A stretch of 64,000 nucleotides of DNA, taken from Niastella yeongjuensis. Lineage in GTDB: Bacteria; Bacteroidota; Bacteroidia; Chitinophagales; Chitinophagaceae. The stretch lies in assembly GCF_900110245.1 (NCBI RefSeq), contig NZ_FOCZ01000009.1, positions 186,001 through 250,000 of the forward strand, in the 5' to 3' direction. The notes under the pieces are model-generated. The model had not been told where the DNA came from. It saw only the letters and a list, made by a program, of their open reading frames with translations, and did no database searches. The position numbers and the translations under genes are program-made. Shown here piece after piece: positions 18,001-26,800 of the stretch; position 1 is the first letter of the stretch; every line of letters starts with the position of its first letter.

Positions 18001-19499
18001 TGCTCCAGGGTATGGCAGGAATTGCGGACGAGGAATATGCTGTCCCGGTAATAATCCATCGCCTGCCTGTTGATGGTTAACTTTTTGGTCACCAGATAGC
18101 TTCCCACAGGCAGCACCAGGGTGGTATCCACTACCGGCAAATGGGCAAGGCTATCGCAAATATTGTCTATGTGATTGTTTGTCCGGGTTATTATAATTGG
18201 ATTGCCCACCAGTTTACTGGTATCGTTACATTCTTCAGAAATTGTTATTTCCAAATCGTATATACAATCATAGCATATGGTACTATCATGGCAATCGGTT
18301 ATCCGAACACTGTCCGGCAATAAGGAATATTTAAAATGGTGATCACCGGTTTCGGTCACTACCAGGCCCTTACTGCTCTCTATTACCATTCCTTTCACCA
18401 CATTGGAATTGCTATCGAGTAGTTTCTTAGTGATCCAGATGGATTTTTTAGCCGCTAATGTATCGAGTTTGGTCAGCGGTTTTCCGGCCAGAGCGGTAGC
18501 AATGGTACGGCCATGCATATCCACATAGCTGATGCTTACCTGCCCATTTGCATCCTGCACGGTATTTTTAAAATAATGGCTGGAATTTCCTGCTTCGGTG
18601 CCAAATAAGGCATCCAGTTCCTCCTGGTCGGCTGCATTGTAGGTATATATGGTTTCATGGCGGCGGCCAATTTGAAAAGTATCGGCCACCCCTCCCTGTA
18701 TGCTGATCCGGCCTGTGTTATCGGGTGTATATCGTGTCTCTGCGAACGCAAACCCTTTGGCATCCGGAATATACTTGTGGTAGCTGCTTGCCGCCATTGG
18801 GTTATTTGGTGAATAGTAACGGGCGGCTCCTTTATCGGTATCCATGACCGGTGCACCTTGCCTGCATTTACAAGTATCCGCCAATAGGCCATCATAGGCA
18901 TCTTTAGCGTATTCTGCACCGTTGAGCTGGTTAAATGCAGGCGTATATTTTATCATGCTGCTTAAAGAGGGTGCCGGCATTACCTGTATCACCGCCCGAC
19001 CCTGGTTATCATAAAAGGTCTCGGCTATGATCGTTGTATCTGTTGTATTGTCCTTAGTAACCGTTTGACGGCTTTTTAACGAGCCATCGAAATACTGCAC
19101 CACCGATTTTCTTTTTCCTTCCTCTGCAAAGCTGGTTGAGGCCTGCCAGTTCAAAGTAGTGTCATGCCCCCTGAAATTGTACTCCCCTAGCCCGGTACTA
19201 TAATCAGAACTCCATACTGATTCAATCCGCTGGCCGTTTTGTTTCACTTGCACGGCCCTTACCCTAAAAAAAAGAGTGCCGCTCCCTTCAAACAACAAGG
19301 GGATAAGGTATCTCTCTTTTGCCAGGCTTACACGGGTAGCATTGCCGGGAAAGATCTTTTTAGGATCAAAATGCGAAGGGTCACCGCTTTTTTTGTAATT
19401 ATCTAACGCGGCACTGTCGACATAAGTCCATTCCAGGTCATACTCATCTGCGACCCGTTGTGGCGACCAATACACCATTAATTCGCCTTTTGTACCCAC
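12030..19499 (-). CDS. Rhs/YD-repeat polymorphic toxin, main part, with ParB-like nuclease tip
   Basis: A 2489-residue frame. The N-terminal half has fibronectin-like and Cys-rich stretches (e.g. CETVCDSC, CGVKEVCAGC), and a LamG-like region lies at about 1100-1300. YD repeats (YYDQAGNLLKT, EFWYDRLGRLVVSR and others) fill about 1420-2150 and would form the hollow shell that encloses the toxin. The core ends GRFFSIDPLAR...IRYIDLDG at about 2226. The last 263 residues are the variable tip, whose final 120 (FSQRTVNG, ANGWKGEAIDVVKMEDGIYTSFDNKRL, TWGDAVKLRVKNQ) resemble the ParB/sulfiredoxin nuclease fold; that fold call is inference. The frame has no signal peptide and opens with GTG, and its N-terminal part appears to lie in the preceding ORF, separated by a frameshift. 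Confidence 0.9.
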   Translation of the reverse strand: MGTKGELMVYWSPQRVADEYDLEWTYVDSAALDNYKKSGDPSHFDPKKIFPGNATRVSLAKERYLIPLLFEGSGTLFFRVRAVQVKQNGQRIESVWSSDYSTGLGEYNFRGHDTTLNWQASTSFAEEGKRKSVVQYFDGSLKSRQTVTKDNTTDTTIIAETFYDNQGRAVIQVMPAPSLSSMIKYTPAFNQLNGAEYAKDAYDGLLADTCKCRQGAPVMDTDKGAARYYSPNNPMAASSYHKYIPDAKGFAFAETRYTPDNTGRISIQGGVADTFQIGRRHETIYTYNAADQEELDALFGTEAGNSSHYFKNTVQDANGQVSISYVDMHGRTIATALAGKPLTKLDTLAAKKSIWITKKLLDSNSNVVKGMVIESSKGLVVTETGDHHFKYSLLPDSVRITDCHDSTICYDCIYDLEITISEECNDTSKLVGNPIIITRTNNHIDNICDSLAHLPVVDTTLVLPVGSYLVTKKLTINRQAMDYYRDSIFLVRNSCHTLEQIIQQQKELLRTAISCETVCDSCDNLGLQRDIRQQMLADVTPPFGQYANPDSIDQFSVFWTSGIDPEPAYKIVSGDYTDGNGISDPLHPKTLNQASFVNEFKSSWAETLLLLHPEYPKLLKLEQLAASNNWDVRFQNTPTFQAAVDSGFLNPGDFATHPAGSNFNYIAAHGDPLFGMIADSFKVHMQDSLLEKAHDTSNNAISMWSLATIMAHCPDRDNSCLYRYKSMDSAFAIGAGCSADQDIAWQYFREMYLQEKREIITQVLNEAQRQPGNRFPDLKELVDNHTPNFFDPAMPPPHLEDMPDGEARGQDSLNTFINDNCTAYVNQWWQELKPCDLNTDDSLWIMPKLIEVCRQGGDAEHLFGASTVKPTSTYTYRSFEEVIKAYRTITGKSYDATCNVYLISAPLPYDQQPVYYDKPVYQKPDSCECTTIGELYNQYQAANKDSSFSDYLYRTTGARIYQGVLDTLRMACSGQINCSFLKEPVTLPPVLQCGVKEVCAGCQQVNTLYKRYIAEFPNAIPQYDDTDSLQHVRNQLFGQYMNTHLGFGKSTTEYLAFMDICEITRGAQVYNSNEDSILLYVKNEFLNEYFNYGRKYDSDGSDTNTIKFDFHGSINNTGVPHKDIIRNGLMQYPDTLIPARPHGFVDMDLVRSRDSACIGGYMNMQIRMKDSIGSWETNHGFVLDLGFSTSGNKRYYINFDHFDTHWNYIQAIGGSALVFDLAGFQQNFNGWHTLNFEVVDSLVKFYYDGDLKQTVTFPGVFRERFYGYTFEPRADSNLAPQVDYIKCYDRNGKVFYFEDFNDRTSPSVFEQYIQCPRQPCTTAFTAYYNQQRQTSYSWLQLDSIYGVHNISLRFCDSTNLTLCGKTGPVFAPVVVPQHAACDDTTLFANSTGTLIQDAYRDSLINSFNDRYLAKCLSARYHETFTLEQRISEYHYTLYYYDQAGNLLKTIPPAGVDVSKFAWASAWRDSVTTARRNRQWLTPHHTQPTQYRYNTLNQVVAQQSPDGGLSEFWYDRLGRLVVSRNARQKGASASEEGRLYSYTQYDTLGRITEVGQVSNTSGNGAMTDAISRDPNLLSSWLLTLTNRRGQITNTVYDLPYPFDGGDPRQVIEQKNLRNRVSYTTITDTGTSNAFNQGTFYTYDILGNVDHLLQDYGHSGYKPNVMNKLGNRWKKVSYQYDLISGKVNMVMYQHDWDDGFFHRYSYDAENRLTLVETSRDSLIWEKDARYEYYRHGPLARVTLGDQQVQGIDYAYTLQGWLKGINSTSGTDSFDMGGDGRTSSLNRYTARDAIGLTLNYFANDYTAINGQPFPGYSAYLPSGAYRPLYNGNISSSSVYQKKFDYDNSPGGPLIFYNYRYDQLNRLTGQDAYNGFSADSNSWKNIAVMGENLKERITYDGNGNILKYLRKSIEGADAFMDSLNYFYYSGTNKLRRITDSIPANTYTSKQDNLILDIDGQLDSNYCYDAIGNLIKDRLEQITSIKWNVYGKIQEINRVATTEVPVTNIKYSYDALGNRISQIVTTTDNKYYTWYVRDAQGNILSTYTAEGDDEDLENLPFKHAENFLYGSSRLGSMAVGEPMTGSPSPMQYYYHNKYYGRGYKQYELTNHLGNVLATVSDRKFGVSSGGSSLIDYYEPDIVTAQDYYPFGMMSRVALPNNDVPYKFGFNGKMNDNEVKGLGNQIDYGARISDPRTGGRFFSIDPLARTFPYYSPYQFSGNNPIRYIDLDGAEQFDPQSVPKGVAHLSMATAPGVVQQTKSVQIGNYELRGVVGENGEAYWIARYHYKEGRFKGMYNDEWVVGTDGVKVLAKDPEGYHNRSEWIGEFGGKPFNVKSIVSGWKEIVSNPVNWVAGAGIFAGSFGSITKLKPSLIRFSQRTVNGAVLEDVAESMKANGWKGEAIDVVKMEDGIYTSFDNKRLLSAKSTETDVIAIVHDYTETLDDAMKQRIKGQYGVDAETWGDAVKLRVKNQGKKFSTANPNGSFDLPEAKSKKQ
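12033..12821 (-). other. Variable toxin tip of the Rhs protein
   Basis: The core/tip junction falls directly after the DLDG motif. The 263-residue tip has a linker with a short hydrophobic stretch (GWKEIVSNPVNWVAGAGIFAG, about tip residues 109-129), followed by the putative ParB-like nuclease (about 141-255). Base composition shifts to AT-rich here compared with the core, the usual sign of an exchanged tip. Confidence 0.7.
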
Positions 19500-20065
19500 A
19501 TAGCCTGTACTGTCATTAATAGTTTGGATGGCATTATTGGTGCAGGAGAAATCGTATTCCTGTTGATGAGGATTTCATTAGTCAAGACCAATGCATCCTT
19601 GATATCGTTTAAGTCGGCTTCATGTGCCTCAATACTTATAATTTCTACCTCAGCCTTGCGCCACCAGACTTCGGCAATGTAAACTGCTTTAAAATCATAC
19701 CGGTTAAATTTATTATAGCCAATATTGAGGCTTAGGTCATCGGTAACGCCGGTTTCAGGTGTGCCATTGTTATCTATGGTATAATGTACTTTAAATGTAA
19801 CCGTTACATCAAACTCATCAGGCAACAAATGACGATATGCTTCATCTATCTGGAAGGTAATGAGGTTTTTAACAAAAAGGGTCGTTTGTAATGGTTTTAA
19901 TGACGGATTGAAATACACCGTATCCATAACCATACTGGTTGAATCAGCCGCTATTTGGTTACCCCGGAGTTCCGGCGCTGCATACCGCTCATCGATAGCG
20001 CTTGCTGAAAAACAACTGGTAATCAAAAAACATACAAGCAATAACCGGATAATAAAACGTTGCAT
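19478..20065 (-). pseudogene. Signal-peptide N-terminal part of the Rhs protein, separated by a frameshift
   Basis: This 195-aa frame starts with a Sec signal sequence (MQRFIIRLLLVCFLITSCFS) and a strand-rich region (about 50-165). Its last 20 or so residues look out of register. In the Rhs frame the same DNA reads QEYDFSCTNN-AIQTINDSTGYVGTKG, which leads straight into the 2489-residue protein. That frame is closed by TGA just upstream and has no ATG there. A single missing base between about 19500 and 19574 would therefore restore one exported protein of about 2680 residues. The alternative is two coupled proteins, with the second started at GTG. I favour a frameshift or base error. Confidence 0.75.
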
Positions 20066-20075
20066 GTTGTTCGGT

Positions 20076-20792
20076 TTATTGATTTAGGGAGTTGATGAGT
20101 TCATAACTGGTATAGGGAGGCTGCAGGTTAATCGTCCCTTCTTTGCGAATAAAGTAGTTGTTGGTTGAAAATACCGTATCATTAAATGTCCCGGTTTGAT
20201 ACCCGGAACAAACAATCCGTACATTATAATGGTCTGTGGCGCCGGGAGTAACCAGGTCTTTTTTCAAATCATATTCTACCCTGCTGATATGATAATTACT
20301 GGTGTCATATAATATTTCATATTGGGTATAGGGGCTGCCTGTTTTAAAGTCCACACTTAGTTTGCGATACCCTGCCGAATCGGTTGCATGCAGTCGCTGG
20401 ATATGGAATTGGCTAAAATCAGGATCTATAAGTTTTACCTGAAAAAGATTGATCCCAAACTGAACAGGCCTGTTCAATATTGCGATGTCCTGTTCTTTAT
20501 AAATGGTTAAATGATAAAAATCATTTTGCACAATCACCGTGCTGTCCATTTCAATCCGGTACTTCTGTTTGCTTAGTTTATACACGGCCTGAATGGTGTC
20601 ACGAACGGTTACGGTATCTACATCAGCAAAGTAAATGGTGGCATTAAACCCCAGGTGGCTTGTATCGAGGAATACCGCTTCCAGCTTTAGGATTTCCCGC
20701 CACAAATTGGAGGTATCAATGGGGTTGTACATCGCCATTCCTTTTTGGCAGCTAGCCAGAATGATGAGCAGTACAATAGTTATATTTCGCAT
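20076..20792 (-). CDS. Lipoprotein of the Rhs operon
   Basis: A 238-aa protein with a lipoprotein signal (MRNITIVLLIILASCQ, lipid Cys at 15). It is rich in beta-strands, with pieces such as YKLSKQKYRIEMDSTVIVQNDFYHLTIYKEQDIAIL and SVDFKTGSPYTQYEILYD. This resembles a LolA/LppX-like half-barrel in outline, but the assignment is inference. Spacing is 10-11 bp to both neighbours, so it is translated from the same transcript as the two giant proteins. A periplasmic or outer-membrane tether or chaperone for the Rhs shell is a reasonable guess. Confidence 0.7.
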   Translation of the reverse strand: MRNITIVLLIILASCQKGMAMYNPIDTSNLWREILKLEAVFLDTSHLGFNATIYFADVDTVTVRDTIQAVYKLSKQKYRIEMDSTVIVQNDFYHLTIYKEQDIAILNRPVQFGINLFQVKLIDPDFSQFHIQRLHATDSAGYRKLSVDFKTGSPYTQYEILYDTSNYHISRVEYDLKKDLVTPGATDHYNVRIVCSGYQTGTFNDTVFSTNNYFIRKEGTINLQPPYTSYELINSLNQ

Positions 20793-20803
20793 AGTTAGTT
20801 GTA

Positions 20804-23800
20804 TTAATCATTATTCTTTAGTAAGGCGCTTCTGGTTTCCTTGATGGTTTTAATGCCACGTTCCGTTTCTTTTTTCACCCGAACCAACGTTCCATCATCG
20901 TCATATTCATAAAAAGTGGCGTAATTGTTTTCATCCAGTTCCGCCATCAACCGCAGGTTAACCGGATTATACACGAACGATTTAACGTTGGCATTAAAAG
21001 GCTGAATGCGGATGTCATCGAAATACACCGGAGTACCGGATACCGCAACCATTGAGAGGGTTATGTTGGTGGCATTATACGGAATAGTGAGCGTATCTTC
21101 TATCCGTTGCCAGCCTTCTATAATATTGCCAGCCGGTTTTAACTGGAAGAGATTGGTGCCGGCTTCATTGTCAAAAGCAACATTAAGTTGTGCATTTTCA
21201 TAACTGCCAGTGATGCACTGGCCCTCTTCTTTTACCCAGGCGCTTACTATAACTTTTTTGCCGGGCAACGGCGAGAACCGTTTTATGGTACCCCGGGTTA
21301 CTGTTGGATTTTTCAAATGCGTACACCAGGTGGTGTCGGATGTGACTGTGCTATTCCTTACCGCTGAAATATCTGTCCCCACAGGATATAGCTGCATTAT
21401 AGGTACTACTTCCCTGTTTTGCGGTTGCAAACCTTCGCTTGACCAACTCAGCTGAATTTGATTAACCCGGGAAGCGCCCAGGGTCCAGACCACCCTGAAC
21501 TCATACAACTCGCCGGCTTGCAATTCAATCGTATCGGTGGGTATATCCAGTATAGAAACATGTGGAACCTCTAAGAGGGTACCTGCGGTAAGGTTTTTAA
21601 CTACACCATTACGTGTGATCTGTACCGACATGATAAAGTTTACCGTGCCCCAGAATTGGTACGTGCCAGTATATCGTGGTTGTATATAGCCATTCCACTC
21701 AACGGTATTGGCCCCCGTACAGGAACCCGGGAAAGGTACTCCCCTGGGAAAATCGACATTGGTATTGTACGAAGTACCCGAACAGGGGCTTGCAATACCG
21801 GTAAGGCCGGTGCCCGTACCTGATGCTGCCCTTGGATGCACCGCCAGCACAATCGAATCTTCTTTCATGAATGGCGAGGAACCGAGTATATCTGTGGCGT
21901 TTCCCAGTTTGTATATTTTTGATACCGTTTGCTCCCCCGGCACCCGCAGGCTGTATTTACCGGAATGGCTAACGGAATCAACCAGCGTGTTGCCGGCGCC
22001 GAGGTTAATATGCCGGTTTACATCACATCTTTTACAGGTATCTGTTTTATAGCCATAATCTTCAAATCCCTCGTAGGCTATTTCCTGGTTGCGTGCATTC
22101 TGAGCCACCACAACAGGCAGGGATTGGTTATACCCATACTGACCCGCATTGTACCTGTTTAACGGATCATGGTTTTCTATTTCATACCCCTTACTGTTGA
22201 AAAGGGTTGTTTCGCTGTTCCAAACCCAGCGGGTGGTATCCATAGAAGCCGTCATCAATGCGTTGGTAAATGACCAGTAGGGGGCAAAATCTTTTATTTC
22301 GCCATCACTGCGAACATTGGTGGTATCTGCCGGATTGCTCTGCACCCGTTTGCTGTAATAAGTATACACCCTGTCCATCCGCCAGTTACCCAATATGCCA
22401 AACCGGTAATAGTTTACGGCCGTATCATTGATGTTTGGTTTGCAAACGAATGAATCAACGGGAAAGTCTGAACAATAATAACCGGGGTCTGGTGTAGAAG
22501 AGTAAAATGGAGGTGTGTTATCCTGACAAGGAAGATAATAAGAAATAGTAAGTGAGGGAAGACAACCTACCTTGAATTCAAATGAAGAAGGACATTCTCC
22601 TGATTCATTTGTTTTATAAGATTGACTGCTAATATTCCCATTATTCAGGCCTCCCGGATCAATCAGACTTATTCTTATGGCAGGATCATGTACTATAAAC
22701 GAACTATAATAATCATCCAGCATTTCCTTGGCCATACTGGTAATGTCTACTGTTGCACCCTTAACTTCAGTTGTATTGGGCATTGTTTCACCAAGTGTAA
22801 CCCTGTTACCTGTTTCTACGATACCAAAATCAGTTCCATTAAAATACTGTCTTAAAATAGGCAAAACGCCAGGAGCATACACGTCAGTTAATGCTGAGGG
22901 CCAAATTCCTTTCAACCGTTCAATATAACACGCATTGCTTGATCGCATATTTGAATGTGGAGAATTTGCACTTCCGTATAAATTCAATGTAGCCGATTTA
23001 ATTATTGCGCTTTGGGGAATTGATGCAAAATTGAATTTCAACCAGCTTTTTCTTTCTTCTAAAACAGGAAAGTGATATTGGGAGAACGCTTCAAATAACG
23101 AATTCGGTCGTGCTACATAAACGGTTATTAACGGGCTTACCCCTTTGGAGATGGTAATATTTTCAACCGGGTTTAATACCTGGTATCCAGTATCCATCTT
23201 ATGAGCGACATAAATCAGCGTATCTCTTGCATAGGTGGTACTATCTACTTTCCACAGGTCTTTAAATCGGGCGGCGCTGGCGGCCACCACACCAGTTGTA
23301 GAGTCAAAAACAATTCGTGGAATGTTATTCACCCTTTTTATTGGTGAATGCAGGGACGTAATGTTGCCCACCGGCACACCCGGCATGTTGCGCTTACCCG
23401 AACGAACAATTTTTATAGAGGCGCTCCCAGAAGAATATGGAATGCCATCCCGGTCAATAAAATAAATGCCTTTTTTCCCTTGCTTTACTTTACTTATATC
23501 AACCGCCCATAACTTCCTGGTTGAAATGAGGTTATTAGCGAACCTATAATAGTCTGGAGAGCAATAATCGTCATTTCGCGGGTCACGGAAATCTTTGGCT
23601 ACCACCAGCAGTTCATCCCCACTTTCGAAATAACGATCCGCCTGCACCTGGTTACCAACGGAGTCATACATGGTACCATTTCGGAAATATACCCCATTCA
23701 TAACGACTCCAATATTTTTATAGGCCGGTCCCATGCCGCTATAAGCCCAGTGTGCCGGATAGTTGAAATTGTACACCGGGTCATCAAATTCATTATTGGT

Positions 23801-26800
23801 TTGCGTTACCAGCACATCGCCGGTCTCCCCGTCGTAAACCAGGTTGCGTGTAGTAACCCGACTGCCTTTTTCAATATGGATCACACTATCAAGCAATCCA
23901 TATCGGTTCACTATTTTCAAAACGGCTATTGCCCGATATCGATTGGTTTCCATCGATGGCAGAGGAATACCGGTGAAAAATGCAATGGGCGGGAATGGAT
24001 GCACAAAATCTCCATTCACTTCAAGGCTTTTGCTTACTGTATTGGATGTTTCTTCCCTTACATCGATCATCAATTCCACTTCCTTCCCCATTTCTGCGGT
24101 CGTATCTATTTTTCCATTTGCTGAATCTATTGCCGCAACCGTGTTTGAGAGTCTTGCCTGTGCGGCATTGTCATTTTTAACCCGATAGTAATTGTACGTA
24201 TAAGAAATAGGATGCCCCAGGTCGTTTTGCGAATAACTTGCTTGTGCTTTCAACTTACCATTCATGTCGTTCAGCTCAATCTTGAAACCCTGACTGAGGG
24301 TAACATAGTGACGGGCGTAAAAATTTAAAAAGTTCCTGATCTTTGGGTCGTATGTTTTCTTGGATTCATTGTCGATGGGGGTGTATTCTATCAATACTGG
24401 AAAATCTTTGGAGGTATAAAATTCAGTTTCTTCAAATCCATTGGCTGATTTCTTGTCTTTATGAATGGATTGGACGCTTACTTTACCGTATCCTATTATA
24501 GGAGCGGGAAAGAAAGTTTCGGCAAATGGTTCCTCCGTGTACATATAATCTGCCGGAATCAAAGCACCCACTTTTTCTGTGTATAATTTTTGTGGCACCC
24601 GAAATGGGTTTTCATCGTTTCCTATCATTGGTTCATAGGACGCTACCCCACTGCTTATACACGTCTTTACTCCGTTTATCTGTGTCGTGTCAGTATACGT
24701 ATAGGTTTGCCCATATTTAGATTCCAACTGACCGGTCATTTTATTCCAGTTGTCATAAACCTCCACCTTTTTCACGCGCAGGCCCCCGCCCAGTTTTTTG
24801 TATACCGGGTTATCGAGCCGCGCAAAGGATTTACTCACCACGATACTATTACACCAGTTTTTCTTCCGGGCCTCACTGCTAAACGAATTGACGGTGTTTT
24901 TAACATTATCTGCAATAGACGCAAACATTCCCATCAGGCTTTTTATATCCAGGTTATCGCCCGGTTCTGAAAAGGGATATGCCTTTGACTGCAGGTTCAT
25001 CCGTAGAAATTGCAGCGCAGCCGTGGCAAAGGGGCTTTCATTACTTTTGATTGATTTTACTTTTATCCATATGGTTTTATTACTGCTGAATGTGCGCACG
25101 CCATAATCTTCTATTTCGCAATAAACAGGAATGAACTCGAAACCTTTTCCCCAGCGGTCTGCCGGCACATTCACCGCCAGCTTAAAGAATAACTGGGACA
25201 CCCCATCCAGGTATTTGCTGGCAATATCAGCCTTGCTGTTTACAGCTGTCGGCACATTTATAAAAACATAATGATAATCGCTATTAGTTTGCCCGTCAGT
25301 ATAGAGCTTAGAAGAAATGGTGGCATTAGCATCGTTTCCAAAACCGGCTATGGCGAAAAACTGCATGGCCCGTCTGTTCTGCACATACGCATAATCATCT
25401 GACTCATACGTTACTTTAAGTAAGGCACCGGAAGGTAGTTTTATTTGAGACAGTGTCCACGGCGCAGCATTATTCGTTGCCTTTGTTGAGTCTTGTAAAG
25501 CATAAGGATAATCTGCATTGGATAGCTCCTGACCTGAGGGGCCGGGATTGTCGCCCGGGTTTTTATAATTGCCCCATCGGTCAACTGACTTTTGTGAAAA
25601 CTCAGGATTAGTTGCATTATAGGTAAATACATAAGGGTTCTTTTTGCCCTTGTTATTTTTGTTGTAACTGAACCAAACCTTTTTCAGAGTAAGCTTACCG
25701 GAGTCACTCAGCGAACCGGGGTTTTTCTTACATAACTCATAGTTATAGTCAAAGTGTACCGTTTTTATTGGTTTGGCATTTGTTGAACCATTCTTTAAAA
25801 AATCGGCCTTCGTATATAAATTGATCTGCTTTAAACGGTACAACTTTTGGGAAGCATCCCGGCCGCCATCTTCACTCTTTACTCCATAGCTATCCTGCCG
25901 CGTTGAATCTGTTTCCAGCACAAAGGTGGCGATCATGGTTTTTGATTCGATAGAATTTAAGTACCAGACTTCGCGCTCACCATAAGTAAAACTGCCCCTT
26001 TCATCACGACTATCTGTTTTCAAGCCTTCGTTATAAAAGGCCATGCTATCCTGATAAGGCGCCCGCCATCTGTAAGTGTTGGTTTGGCTAAGGTCGTATA
26101 TCCGTGTATAGTTGAATTTCACAGCATCGCCATTATCATCTTCAGAAATACCATCACCGGTTATATCTACATAATCGTTTGATAAAATCCCTGACAATAA
26201 AAAGGAATGTGCATAAGGTGGCAGGGTTTCCCGGTTATAGTAACCATCTTTGCCATCGGTGTTCTCAATTGATTTATTTGCTTTCGTATATTGAACAAGC
26301 CCGGTACTATTACTCCCAGGTAATGTGCTCATGCTTACCTCTGTTTGCATTCTATTATATACAGGGATACCATACACATAACGCCTGCCATCTGCATTCA
26401 ACACCGTGATCTCGGATAAATGGTGCAATTTTCTATTATTATCTATCCTTGGTAATTGGTCATAATTATCGGTACAGGAAGTAGATGGGAAGGAGTTGAT
26501 GTGATAGGATTTAATGACGCGATCGAATCCCACATAATCTGCTTCCTTTGCATTCAAATAACTTATTACCTGTGTACGTTTATCTCTCGTTTTTTTAAAG
26601 GAACTGGCATTTAATGTTCTCGAGGCTACTGCCCTGGCGTTCTGGAAAAGCGAAACATGCGTAGTAGCCAATACCCGGCTTGGCTGGCTTTCCTGGGCAG
26701 GCGACAGGTCAACCCGCATCAGGCTATCGTTACCTATAGCCTGCAGGTAAGCCTTGTTAACAGAATTTTTTTCACCTGGGTTTTTAAAATACACACTTTC

